Positions 20,352 through 31,856 of a stretch of DNA of 64,000 nt are shown in pieces. The stretch's first letter is position 1, and each line of letters starts with the position of its first letter. The translations under genes were made by a program, and so were the position numbers. This stretch comes from Icerya purchasi (Eukaryota; Arthropoda; Insecta; Hemiptera; Monophlebidae): NCBI GenBank assembly GCA_039619475.1, contig CM077115.1:594357643-594421642 (forward strand), written 5' to 3'. Under the pieces are notes generated by a model. The model was given only the letters and a program-made list of their open reading frames with translations, was not told the origin of the DNA and did no database searches.

Positions 20352-21830
20352 ATCGACATTTACCTAATTTAGTGGGGTCGATTCATTCGGAAATGGCTAA
20401 CAACTTTTAACATTTCTCAAAATCGACTCGCACGTTCTTAGAAACTATCTTAGAAAGTGATAAACGAAATATCGAAAGGTGAAATTAGACACCTAAACGG
20501 AACGACATAAACGCCTATTATCGCGTCGAATGATCATCTATGTATCTAGACGGTCGGTAGATGAGAAGGCCGCGCGCACAATAGCCGCATATATACTGAC
20601 AGAATTGATTAAAGATAAAATGGTTACTTATAATCTTATTACCGGAAAGGCTATCATCGGCCTATGATGATATAGGCTATCTCTAGTATAATATAATAAT
20701 GGTATAACTGAAACCGACTAAGTTGTTAACGACAAATTGAAGTGTCTTCGGCAGAGTGCGCGGCGGTCCATTTAGATGTTACACCGGTCTTGACGGCCTA
20801 GGCCCTCCAACACGGGTAATAATAATCTATAATCATTAGGATAAGGCAGAGACGAGAGCGTTCGAAGGAACACGGCGTTCGGCAAGGAGCAAATTGATAA
20901 GGCCAGAAGACGACAGTTGTCGAGATTTCGAAATGCGATAACAAGTCATCAAGGTCCGCTGAATGTGCATTGTTCGTGTTCCATGTAGCCGGCCAGTCGT
21001 GCACGTTATTATCAGCATTGTGCCGGCCTATGCCTATAATGACTTTCAGCGTATATTAGTTTAGCGACTGCTGGACAGCAGACAGAAATTATCCCAGCGA
21101 GCAACCGTCATATCTTCATTGTTACTCCGTCACTCGATATCGACGTCTTGATGACTTCATTAATAAAAGGAAGACACCTGACGACCGCAGCGACTATGTC
21201 GTCGACTGCCGGTGAGCCACTTTAATCGGTATCGCGGTCTAGTTAGCCACGGTTAGTTATACCAACTCAACAGCCGTGCTAAATTACAACGGCCCAGCAC
21301 CCACCCCATAACTATCTACCGTCTCCTCGCCTATTTAAATAAATTAAAACTGTGACGACAGCGGCCGCCACCGATAGTCACCGGCTGTTTCTAATTTCCA
21401 GACGAATTCATCATCCTCATTGCCCATCATCAGCCCCGCCGAATGGTTCATTTCTCCTACACAAATAACTATTCCCCGTTCCTAGGTTCCTTCCTTCATG
21501 GCGACCGCGGCGCTCGATCTTTATTAAACGATAAGGCGATAATTACACTATGCGCCGACGACCTTTATTATTATTATTTAATAAAGGCCCTTTTCCGTTC
21601 CGATCGGTAGAGTGATGAAAAAGATGAAGTTTTTTTTTCTCGCTTTTAATTCGAACAACCAATTTAATAAACTTAAGAAAAAGTAAATAAAAAATGCTAA
21701 ATTACCTTCTTCCCCCTCTTTGCATCCTGTGCAGGAAAGTAAAAACGGTGAAAGTGTAAGCTCGCTAAAGAAAACCGAAATCGGTTAGCAAAGTGATTAA
21801 ATACAATCTTGATCAGAGAGCGGCTTCGTG
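20352..21830. other. Non-repetitive, more GC-balanced region without a call
   Basis: Base composition is visibly more even than elsewhere, with several CG-containing stretches (for example around 20870-21000 and 21120-21400). No TE terminus, RT motif or long frame was found. Two overlapping minus-strand frames at 20798-21018 are short and share no family features. It could be host regulatory or UTR sequence, but nothing shows that directly. Confidence 0.4.
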
Positions 21831-22782
21831 TTTAAGCATAAAAGCTGCCTGTGAAACTGATTAAGAATTTGACAATATATGTATGTATATATAGAACTGG
21901 CCCCAAAGGGCGAAAATGGCCTAAAAAAGAAAAAGAAAAAAATTGACAATATATTCCACACCCTTGTTTAAATAACTCGCCTTCTCGACTTTTAGTGTCA
22001 CAGAAATGAAACAAAACGTTATAAAATGGATGTAGTAAACTCATCTGACAGACTTTTTCTGATGCATCTGCAAAAAAAAAAAGGGAAGAAAAAATTTGCT
22101 TTTTTCATCCATTTTTGCCAAAAATGCTTGTATACATATAAAATTTTGTTCCCGTTTTTACACTATAATCGTAAATTCATTTAATATTACAGGAGTTACT
22201 TTTTACTAAGTAATTAGTATAACTAAAGTTATATTTATTACGGATCGCTTCTTTTATTTTTTTTATTTTTTAAATTGCGAGAAAGATGGCGTACAGTAAA
22301 GAATTAAAAGAATGCATACGAAAAAAAAAACCACTACTAAAACATATCGCGCACTTTGCGTATAAAATAAATAATGAACTGAAACAAAACTGGAAGGTGT
22401 AAATTAATAAATGGCAGATGATGTTAATTGTCATAACATTTTTAAGCCCAGTTTTTCAGTTTGTTATGAAATATCGCATTGCCCCTCCTTTAGAGTCACG
22501 TAAATAACTGTGTATTTCATCGGATTGGGCAGGATTTAAAAAAAAAGTTTAACTATATGCTGCATCCGAAACCTTAAGAAAAATAATAGAGAAACCTGTT
22601 ATTTTGTTACAAATATGGTATGCAAAGGATTTTTTTTTGTTTTTTTTTTTTTTAATCATTTTCAATTGGAACTGCAAACTCTCGTTAGTAGTACATTTCA
22701 ACGTTTCATAATGTAGAAATTCGCAATACGACAAACACGTAAATTTCGAATAATAAGTTTAAAATTGCAAATAGTTTAGATC

Positions 22783-23845
22783 AGCAGTTCCCAAAATGGT
22801 TACGTTCGCGAAGGGGTCACTGGGGTTGCGCAAGACAATCATCATCAGGGATGCAACTAGAAAAACCGGGAAACAGAGAACGAGCCAAAAATAAAACGGG
22901 AAAGAAATAGAAATAGAGCCGAAAATTTCGATAAGAAAAAAACATTTAAATGAAACAAAAAAAATAGCTTTGTTGGTTTAATAATATATTTCGCTCGATA
23001 ATAAATTATGAAGCCCTCCCACGAATTATTCACATCAAATACAGACTGCCGATAAATTAGTATTAAAAATAAAAAAACTGCCTTCCTGTTTTGGTGTCTA
23101 CTTTTTTCGGCCCCAAAAGCAACCTTTTTTTGTTACAACAACGGATATAATCTATTATATTTTCGCTTATGAAATCAGCTCGTCTTGCCTCGAAATCTTT
23201 ACGACGAAAAGCGAAATAACAGCTCTAGGAAGGAAACTAAATTTCTGGATTTCTTGCTTAAATGATATATGCTACAATAGGAAAACATGATGATATAGAA
23301 TTACCAGCTGAAATTCAAAACATCATTATAGTAAACATTATGGAGAATCTATTAAAATCTCTTTTTTTCAGAATACTTCCCGATTACCACCCCGATAATG
23401 ACACATCGGCTGAGGGTACAAAATCCATTTATAAAAAAAAAAAACATAAATCTAAAACTTTATCAGTGCTGCAATATGACAATCACTCGTGGATATTCAA
23501 CTACTTTGAAATACACATTTAAATCAGGGTCAAGTTAATAAATTCTGGAGTAAATTGAATGCTATTCCGGATGTACGCATATATAACTGTCGGATATTAA
23601 ACACTATAAGTTTTAAAACCATTATTATTAGTAAAACAGTGAAACAATTGCATTCTTCACATTAATTTATTTGAAAAATTTTTATTAAATTACTTTTATT
23701 TACATGTTTGAAATTGCGCGATACCTTTTATTATAAGCTAATAGAATGTGGATTAAGTTTTTATTAGGCATTAAGGGTTCCGTAAAATAAAATTGATTTT
23801 ATAAGAGTTCCGCTATCATGAAAGTTTGAGAACCTCCCTCGGCTA
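22783..23845 (+). mobile_element. Derelict hAT transposon
   Basis: The left end reads CAGCAGTTCCCAAAATGG and the right end, on the minus strand, reads GAGGGAGGTTCTCAAAC. Both are decayed forms of the CAGNGGTTCTCAAAC hAT terminus, and the right end continues with the common GCGGAAC-type subterminal sequence. Flanking octamers gtttagat and ggctagat agree at 6 of 8 positions, consistent with an aged 8-bp duplication. Transposase remnants lie between. The sequence 21831-22782 to its left is AT-rich with no call. Confidence 0.6.
23140..23620 (+). pseudogene. hAT transposase remnant (ZBED5-like)
   Basis: Across frames the plus strand shows short pieces in hAT C-terminal order: an acidic/aromatic segment with FPITTP followed by RVQNPF (the lRxNPF-like block), and later FWSKLNAIPDVRIYNCRI, near the position where family members have DLRLxLSxIxP. 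Stops and shifts are many. The frame at 23262-23522 mixes these with unrelated sequence. Identification is by pattern and is tentative. Confidence 0.4.
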
Positions 23846-24258
23846 GATGATAAAAGTGTTTTTTTTTTTGTTTTTTTTCACTCGGCGAAAGTTACTTTTA
23901 AAGTAGCCATATTATGCGGCATTAATAACGTTGTTACAAATTGTCTCAAAATTTTGATACCGAAAAAATTACTTTGTAATATTTAGCGTAAGACTATTTT
24001 TGTGAATTTGCTGCTCAAGTTCGAAATGTAGAATGACTACTTTTGTTTCGACAAATAAAAATATAAAATTATTCTCAAATTTCGGACACTTTAGCTAAAA
24101 CGTTTTTGAAAAAAAATCACGTTGGACGTTTAGTCGGGTCAACACGGAACTTACGAGAGTGAAGCATGTACCTACTGAAGAAACAGTTTTCACAAAAGCC
24201 GATCTCGTACAATTCTGTTAAAAATCATTTACAAGTAATGCGCCATTGTTTTAGGGGG

Positions 24259-24560
24259 GATTCAAATATATATATATATATATATATAAACTCGGCCATT
24301 TTGGCCTCGCAAGGGGCTACGCCTCTTGACCCTTCTTGCTTGCTTTAATTTCTGTCTCTTTCTCTTCTATACTTTGTATAAAATGATCAAAATTTACAAT
24401 GTAATTCTTACTGGCATCAACACAAAAGAAATAACATAATCATAAAAATCCTATTCTAACAGTTAATTTTCATTATATAAAATTAAGATATTGTTTCATT
24501 ACATAAAATTGGGACATTTTTTCGAAGGGGGTAGCCTAAGAATTACGTTGTAATTAATAT
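24259..24560 (-). repeat. (TA)n-bordered repeat, copy 2
   Basis: Minus-strand copy: (TA)n at about 24268-24290, then CTCGGCCATTTTGGCCTCG and GGGGC-TACGCC on the plus strand. It ends with GGGGGTAGCCTAAGAATTACG and TTGTAATTAATATAAA. This is the same unit as 17234-17592 and 25428-25857, in opposite orientation. Confidence 0.75.
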
Positions 24561-24724
24561 AAAAGTATGCGTATAAACATAAACACAGCTTCGATTACCT
24601 TAAAATGGGCTCCTTATGTAATAAATCCTAATTACTTTTGTAATGTGTTCCTAGTACGATTTGTGCAGACATTTACAACTGTCTTATATTATTTTAGTAA
24701 TATTCTGATTTAACAATATCAGTT

Positions 24725-24860
24725 AATCAGCTACCGTGACGTAATTGATTAGTTATGTTTCGTTCGGCTGGAACGCCGGGTTCGACTCCAGTTAGACATT
24801 TAAATTTTCAAAAATTTCACTCGTGCGCTAGTTTAATAAACACGACGCGCTACAAAAAAA
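24725..24860 (+). repeat. tRNA-derived SINE, type 2, copy 2
   Basis: B-box GGTTCGACTCC at 24779-24789, head TCAGCTACCGTGACGTAATTG, tail AAATTTTCAAAAATTTCACTC, then an A-rich end. It shares the tail with the SINE at 7552-7704, while its head differs more, so the two may be subfamilies. Confidence 0.65.
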
Positions 24861-24925
24861 GAAAGGAAAGAAAAGAAGGGAAATAAAAGAAGGGAAAGAA
24901 AAAAAAGTAAAGAAAGAAAAAAAAG
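24853..24925. repeat. A/G-rich microsatellite
   Basis: Irregular GAAA / GGGAAA units directly after the SINE, probably grown from its A-rich tail. Confidence 0.7.
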
Positions 24926-25427
24926 CTATATCAGTTGTTTTCGGTTTTTGATAGTATTCGATAGTGTCTTTGGCTTCATCATCTGTTACAGGTAATTTTT
25001 AATCGTCACCGCTTCGTCATCGGAATTTTACCCGTGTTATTATTTGTTTATTTTTTTATCGGTATTTATTCCGGTTTTTGTTTTATTTATGTTCGCTTTC
25101 GTTCTTAATCGCTTTTGCTTTTGTTATTTTATTTTCCGCCAAATCGTTCTCGTTATGTCTTCTTTGTCCAGCCGTTTGATTTTCGTATTTCTAGAAAAAG
25201 GCCCTGCCATCGCTTCGCTACCGTTTTCGTATATTAGATAATATAATTTCGGTCCTGCGGATTTTCCATTGTCTAAATTAACGTGAATTGTATGCGGCAG
25301 TTGATTATACTTTTGTTTATAATACTATACAGAAATTGCTAATTACCCAATTTAAAAATACACAATCATATTTCTACGGCTAGGCTACGTACATAATTAA
25401 ATACTCATAATATTCCCGCGTATATTA

Positions 25428-25857
25428 TATTTATATATATATATTAATTACAACGTAATTTTTAGGCTACCCCCCATTCGAAAAAATGTCCCAATTTTAT
25501 GTAACGCTAAATGTCCCAAAAAAATGTCCCAATTTTATGTAAAGCAGAATGTCCCAATTTTATGTAACATTTGTTATATTTTATAGGATTTTTGTTATTG
25601 TTATTTAAAAAATGTCACAATTTTATGTAACGAAATATATAACGAAAAATGTAATGAAACAATATCTTAATTTTATGTAATGAAAGTTAAATGTTAGGAT
25701 AGGATTTTTGTGATTATGTTTTGCTTTTTCTTTTTGTGTTGATGCCAATTTTATACTAAGTATAGAAGAGAAATAGACATAAATAAAAGCAAGAGGGGTC
25801 AAGGGGCCCAGCCCCTTGCGAGGCCAAAATGGCCGAGTTTATATATATTAATTACAC
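25428..25857 (+). repeat. (TA)n-bordered repeat, copy 3, with internal tandem units
   Basis: Begins TATATATATTAATTACAACG and ends CAAAATGGCCGAGTTTATAT. The internal unit AATGTCCCAATTTTATGTAA occurs about five times in varying form (25483-25685), more than in the other copies. Near the 3' end lie two short palindromes, GGGGCCCAGCCCC and GGCCAAAATGGCC, which can form hairpins. No coding capacity. Confidence 0.75.
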
Positions 25858-26254
25858 GTGTTTAAATGTAATAAGCCCACATTCATTTAAAACGAAAAAA
25901 AAAAAAACCTTTATATTATCTCTTTATGTTCGTTGTAACAATTTTTGATATAAAAATGAATAAAAAATATATGCACACACATATTATACATATCAAGCAT
26001 TGTAGTTTCATTGATTTGTTTAGTATATTTTTGAATATGCCAGTATTTCTTTACCTCTTCTTCTTCTTACTTGACTGTCCCCAGTTGTTGGTAATGGCGA
26101 CGATTTCTTGATGCAATCCTCGGTCTCGTACCGTATAGAACGAACATGTCCTCATAAACGACCAACTTTTTTTCAATATTATCAAGCTGAGAATCTTCTG
26201 AGCACTCTGCTTTTTCCTTCTACCCATCATTATGGTCTGTGATCATTTAAACTA

Positions 26255-27045
26255 TTTTTTTTTTTTTTGAGCATAGCTAACAAAGGAATAACCAAGGAAA
26301 ACGGAAAAGAACGCATTAAGCGCTGTAAGGAGTACGACACAAAAACCCGGAATACAATGAAGAAATGAAAGGACATTCAGGTAAAATGTGATTTTCATCA
26401 TCAGTGAAGTTTGCTTCTGCTAGATCAAACGGGCGCAGGGAGGAGACTGAGTAATGGAGAAACGGAAGAGCGAAGAAGGAAGCAAGCTGTGATTAAACCG
26501 AAGTGTCTAATTATAGATGAGCGCCTCGTGTTGAGGAAATTAAGAAACCACGGAAAAAGAGGAGGAATGGGTTGTGTGGCTAAATAAAAGGAAGCATGAT
26601 TAGAAAATGAAGAAGGATAGAAATACTAACAGTCGCGGTGGCAACGAAAGGAAAGAGGAATTTGGGCTGAAAAATGACTAATAAAGAGACCGTCTGAAGC
26701 AGCCGAACGTGCCAACGAGTCGACTAACTCGTTGCCCTCGAAATTCCACGATAACTAGGACAATCTATAATAGATCAATACGGGGACAGAGCGGGAATAG
26801 ATGTGAAATTAAGGGGAGCGTATGTGAAGCACGATAGGATCAGTGGATGGTTTAGGAAAGGTAGTAGCGATGGCTTGTAAAACGCCTTTAGAATCAGAAG
26901 ATAAGAGAACCTTGAATATATTATTATTAGATGCTATAAAAAGGATTGCTTGTAGGATCGCAATAGATTCGGCTAGGAATATGGAGAAGGAAGGATGTTT
27001 GAACGTCTCAGAATAGCCGAACGCTTTAACTATAGTCAACAACTC
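26255..27045 (-). pseudogene. LINE 3' end with RNase H domain (I/R1-type)
   Basis: The minus-strand frame from 27042 gives FLAESIAILQAI and LLSSDSKGVLQAI, the Glu- and Asp-containing strands of a LINE RNase H. Across shifts it continues with WIPGHRGI (the final HxGxxGNE strand), STRWHVRLLQ, then DENHIL in a decayed zinc-knuckle-like C-terminus. The T-run at about 26253-26267 is its poly(A) tail. The RT is absent. The 3' UTR segment AGCTAACAAAGGA recurs at 37545, indicating a shared family. Confidence 0.75.
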
Positions 27046-27134
27046 TCTGTTTATTTTTCAATATACTTAATACTTCTTTATTCCTCTTTTTTGCTGTGCA
27101 TACGGCGGTGACTCCACATTTCGGAAGCCTCTAT

Positions 27135-27412
27135 AGTTGAAATGAATAAACTAGAGTGTAATATAATTTTAAAATATTTAAATATAAAAAACAATAAAAA
27201 CACCGACTGGTTTCGGATATTACAGTCCATCTTGATGGTGTGTATAAACAATTAAAATTAAAATAATTTTAATTGTTCACACACACACACACATCATGAA
27301 GATGAATTGTAATATCCGAAACTAGTTGCTGTTTTTATTGTTTCTGTATTTAAATATTTTTGAATTATATTAGCGTTTTTAGTGATTACACTCTAGTTTA
27401 TTCATTTCGATT
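27135..27412. repeat. Small palindrome with two hammerhead-like cores
   Basis: The arms (27135-27258 and 27266-27412) are inverted copies: GAATAAACTAGAGTGTAATA, ATTTAAATA, CAATAAAAA and GGATATTACA recur on both sides. A short spacer contains an (AC)n run. Each arm holds ATATCCGAAAC next to GAAGATG or CAAGATGG. This layout matches the minimal hammerhead motif found in Penelope-like element termini: CTGANGA, short stem II, GAAA, palindromic short stem III. Both copies have core changes (AT-CAAGA and ATGAAGA in place of CTGAAGA), so they are probably inactive. Confidence 0.55.
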
Positions 27413-28769
27413 AAATTTTAACACTGGAGTATGGATGATAATCATATTAGCCTCTATAGTGTTTATTGTTTTAGCATGCTTCACGGCCATACACGTAGCA
27501 TTTTAAAGCGCTAATTCTTAATCCAAGAGAGATTTCATGCCGATGTGTTTTGCAGCTCATTTTCATAAATGTTAATCTGGCTTGTTCTCTTCCACATTTT
27601 CTCGTTTGAGTCTGCGGAATTTATTTATTTATTTATTTTTTTTTTTGGGCTTATATGCAGAACATCGGCCATTATATTAGAGCAAGGTTAACTTAGAATT
27701 TTTGAAAACACATTATAAATGAATATAGAATCCAGTATAAGGGGCGATATTATTTGTAGCCAAAAGCGAACTTATTTTACATGGAAGGTTTACTCTAAGA
27801 TTAACCAATATGAATTATATGAGTGTTTTTGTATCAGCTGCATTCGGGGGAAAAAAAATGGTCCGCGTCTGCCAACTTATCTCTATCACCCGGATGGTGT
27901 GGACAAACAGGGGACTGACTAAGCCCCTGCTTATACATAGAATGTGATAATCTGTTAACACCAAATCGTAACATATCGTCACTATAAATTTCCGAGGATT
28001 GCGGCATTAATAAGCCAAGCGCCTCTAAATATTTGCATCTGTTTACTACTTCTAATTCACCACTTCTTAGTTTTATCTTCTGCTATCACCGTTACGTTAG
28101 TTTTCTTAGTATCACTTGCAATACCATATATTTATCACAAGTTCTTTCTAATGTTTTCAATTTCTTGATTCTAAACACATTTTCCGCTAATATTACCGTG
28201 TCCTATCTTTTTTTCTTTTTTTTTTTAAATTGGTTCCCCGGTTCAGATTATACTGATGGGGCAAATATATTTAATAATAAGGATACATAATGGCGTGTTG
28301 TATAGTGAATAGAAAAAAAAACCACAAATATTTCTTTTTTACAAAGTGTCACATGTTTTTGAAAATGTTTTAAAACTAACTATACGCATGCATAAATATA
28401 TAGAGTACACGAGTAATTACTACATTAAATATATTTTTACAATTGCAATGATGATGCCAAAGCTTAGTCACCAATGCAGAGCTTACTTAAATATTTTAAT
28501 ATTGATATTATAAAGAAGTATTAGGAACAAAGATATGATTTTAGTTAGAATGGTTGATCGGAGGTTTTAGGGTAAGTTTTTTTTCCGTAACGTCATGGAA
28601 GTAGGCAAGAAGAGAATGAGTGTTTTTTTTGTTTAGTGTTGTATTTTTATTGATTTGATAAAATTCCCTATGTTTTGGAAAGCTTTGCATGAATGTATCA
28701 GGTGAAGAGTATTGTCTATTGTATTAGTGTGACAGTACTGACAGATTGGCGACTCTATTAGTTAAATTG
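27413..28769. other. No gene recognised
   Basis: A T-run preceded by TTTA units at 27620-27647 and another T-run at about 28208-28226 look like reversed A-tails. Between them, the minus strand of 27930-28040 reads KCKYLEALGLLMPQSSE in an otherwise broken frame. I cannot place it in a family. Confidence 0.4.
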
Positions 28770-29400
28770 CGTTTTGCGTTATTTTAAAAAACGGCAAATA
28801 GACATAAACCCGAGTAAAACTGAGGCCGTATTTTTCACTCGCAGGCGGGTTGCCCGCGGAAATAAAAATTAATTCCACAATAATTAACTGGTCGAATCAC
28901 GTGCGCTATCTTGGAGTTATACTGGACAAAATGTTGAACTACTCGGAGCATATAAATCAAGTGTGTTCATAAAAGCTAATAAAAGAATTTCTACCATCAT
29001 ATGATCCATTATTCAATCGAAAGTCGTTTCTTAGCATTAATAACCAACTAATTCTATACAAAACATTAATTCGTGTCCTATAATAGTTTGCTATTCATGT
29101 CCAGTGTGCAGTTCAGTTTCTAATGCTAGTTATAGTAAGCTGCAGTTATTGCAAAACATCTGGTTTAAGATGTGTATTAAATGTCCCTAGAAGATACTCT
29201 AAAATTGTAAATATGCATCTGACCTTAGGACTACTACCTTTTATATTAGAGACTAAGTATTAGATTTAACAGGTAAATTCTGCGAGAAGTGTTTACAGCA
29301 TGAAAATGAGTTGTTAAGCTCTGCAATTGGTAATTATGATTCTACGCAACTCGAGTTCATGTACACCAGATACACAAGCACAGAAGGCTTAAACACAATA
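28770..29400 (+). pseudogene. Jockey-type LINE, C-terminal RT remnant
   Basis: Plus-strand pieces, in jockey order, are DINPSKTEAVFFTRRR, VRYLGVILDKMLNYSEHI, FNRKSFLSINNQLILYKTLI and LNVPRRYSK. They form the thumb region after the catalytic ADD. Stops and shifts occur between them. The palm is missing upstream and no poly(A) is clearly attached downstream. Confidence 0.75.
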
Positions 29401-29935
29401 TACACTGTAGTATCAGTTATATTGTTATAGCGTTTAAGTTTCTTTACTTTTCACAATTGTAAATATTATTTTGACATGTATTATTTTTATTTATTTATTT
29501 ATTCATTTATTTTTTTTTTCTTCTTTTCTTTTCTCGTCCGTGATGCACAGGTTTTTTTTAATTGCTTTTTTAGCTGTTGTTACAATTTAAGCTGTAATTT
29601 ATCATGTCTAGGCATTGCTTTTTCATTTCAACTTCAAGTCGTGCGGTAAGCTATAGTTGGCGGTACGCAATTATAAGTTCTAATATTACTTTTTTTTTTC
29701 ATGTTGTTCCTCGATTGTTTTTTGCCATAAAACTTCTTTCTTTCTTCTTCTTCTATTAGTTAAAAGCGATGAAGGTATTTCCCAAAGTTGCCATGTCCTG
29801 TGATTACCTAGGAGTTAAAGAAAGTTATATTTAAATTTCTGAGACTTATCTTGAATAATTGGGGAAAAATGTATATGTTTTGCGGCCAGTATGAGCTTGG
29901 TTCCACTGGGTTTGTCATGTATTCATTATTTCGAT
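29401..29935. other. No gene recognised
   Basis: T-rich sequence including TTTA units at about 29486-29520. Nothing coding was supported. Confidence 0.4.
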
Positions 29936-31855
29936 TCATATTTTTTTTTTTAGTATTTTAATGCTCGGTGAAGGTCCCAGAGCATTTATAATATTGTCGT
30001 TGTTTAGGAGTTTTAGATTACTGACTAAATTTAAATTTCGGGTGATTCCGTACTCAGTAACTATTGCCTGTCCAATAATGTCTAAGTGAATGATATTTGT
30101 TATGGCACAGGCCGCTGATGAGGGAGAAGTTTTGTATAGGGAAGATATGTTTAAATTCAATTTTCTTTGTTGTGCTTTGACTGTTTTTAGTATTTTCTTA
30201 TTGGATTTGCACCGTAGGCATAGATGGGTTGTATCAGTCCTTTATGTAGGATGATTCTCTGTTTCCGTTGGTGTTAGGTAAGATTCTACGTAATTCATAA
30301 TATAAATCGTTACATTTTAAGTTTATCGCCTTCAGGTGGTGAAAGAAGCTGAGCTTGTGATCGATTAAAATTTCAAGATATTTCATTTTGTCTACCGGCT
30401 AAATGGGTTGATCTGAAATGAGATGTAATCCTCTAATTTCATTTTCTATTTTAAGATTACCAAGTATCATAACATTAGATTTTTCTGTTGCAAAAGAAAG
30501 CCCAAAGTTCGTTATTTTATTTTCTAACATTTTACAAACTCTTTCGATTTTTTTTTAGATTGGTAAATTTTGTAATAATTCAAGTAGTATACGACTTTGG
30601 CAACTCAGATGTGATAAATCAAAAACTGGAAAAGAAACACGGGAAATAATAGTTCCAAACTTAGAAGAAAGACTACAAATGAAACATTTTTATACCGATT
30701 ACAACTTCACTCAATTTTTAACCGGACATGGAAATATAATGGGGTGTCTATATGAAACGATTTAAAATTGCTGAATCGGACATCTGTAAATAGAGTGTAA
30801 AGAGGAAACAAATGATTAACATTCGATTTTCGAATGCAATAAGTTTAAAAGCGAAAGAGCAAAACGGAAAATAATAAAAAAACCAATAACCGAAATACAT
30901 GAAAAAAAACTTTTTTAATTTGATTAACTTTGTCAACCATGTAATGAATAACAAAACAAAACACATCAACAACAAATAATAACAGTAACAATCAGAAACT
31001 CTGGCTGAAAAACCGCAAGGTACAGCGGAGTAAATAAATAAATAATAATAAAAAAGAAAAAAAAAAAATCATCAGCACAGGAGATAAGAGTAGAGTTGGC
31101 ATTTAATACCTCACAATATTGATCCACATCGTTATATGCGCTAGAGTATAGTAAATTCCATAGGGTGGGCCCCAGTACAGAGCCTTGGGGGTACTCCACA
31201 AGTAATTTTTTGTTCTAGCAAAAGCATTATTAATTTCGAGTCGAGCGTATCTGTTGTGGAAGTAATTAATAATGATATTGACTACGGGTGGATTTATTTT
31301 TTTGTCTTTTAAAATATTTATTATTGAGGACCACTTACAATTATCAAATGCTCCTCATATGTCACAAATGATTAATGCTAAATGACCCTCAGAAATTATG
31401 CTTCTTGTGAGAGATATTAGTTTGTATACCGCTCCTTCAGCTGAGTGTGCTGTTCTGAAGCCGTACTGATTTTCATTTAGGATTCTTTTTTCTGACATTT
31501 CTTTGACCAGGAATTGATTAATGATTTTTTCATAAACTTCACCGCAGGGGTTGAGCAACGAGATCGGGCGATAAGCTGTCACACTAAAGCAATCTCTGTT
31601 ATGCATATATATATAAGAATTAGATGTGCAGTTTGCCAGATGGTGGGAAAGATTTCCCTTTGAAGACGGTTGTTTATAACATTGAAGAATAGATCTGTAT
31701 ATTTTGTGTTGAGAAACTTCACACAATTTTATTTTTGTTATTTTATCTTTGCCGAGAGCCTTTTTATTTTTAAGCGATTTTACGATATTATTTACTGTTT
31801 CTCGGTTGACTTGAAGCTTAGTAGAGTTATTAGAGTCTACTAATTTTAATTCATT
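29936..31855 (-). pseudogene. R1-type LINE, RT domain, interrupted
   Basis: From 31855 downward: VNRETVNNIVKSLKNKKA, YRPISLLNPCGEVYEKII, LNENQYGFRTAHSAEGA, CDI-stop-GAFDN (the first catalytic region with a stop where Lys or Ala is usual), YPQGSVLGPTLWNLL and SCADD. The coding then stops at an unrelated insert (30570-31068). It resumes at about 30565 with VCKMLENKITNFGLSFAT, MKYLEILIDHKLSFF and, in the frame at 30160-29936, ISSLYKTSPSSAACAI with LDIIGQAI. PQGSxLGPxLWN and the GAFDN site are R1-clade features. The element is dead: stops, shifts and an insertion. Confidence 0.8.
30570..31068 (+). mobile_element. 5'-truncated R1-type LINE 3' end, nested in another LINE
   Basis: The plus strand codes RLWQLRCDKSKTGKETREI, then HFYTDYNFTQFLTGHGN and a decayed Cys/His tail (SIFECNKFKSERAKR). 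This is the R1/RNase-H-type C-terminus (WQ-W, then TGHG). An A-rich tail with AAT and AAATA units ends at about 31068. It lies directly after the ADD codons of the minus-strand LINE, whose reading resumes on the other side, so it inserted later and in opposite orientation. The left edge is uncertain by about 20 bp. Confidence 0.75.
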
Positions 31856-31856
31856 G

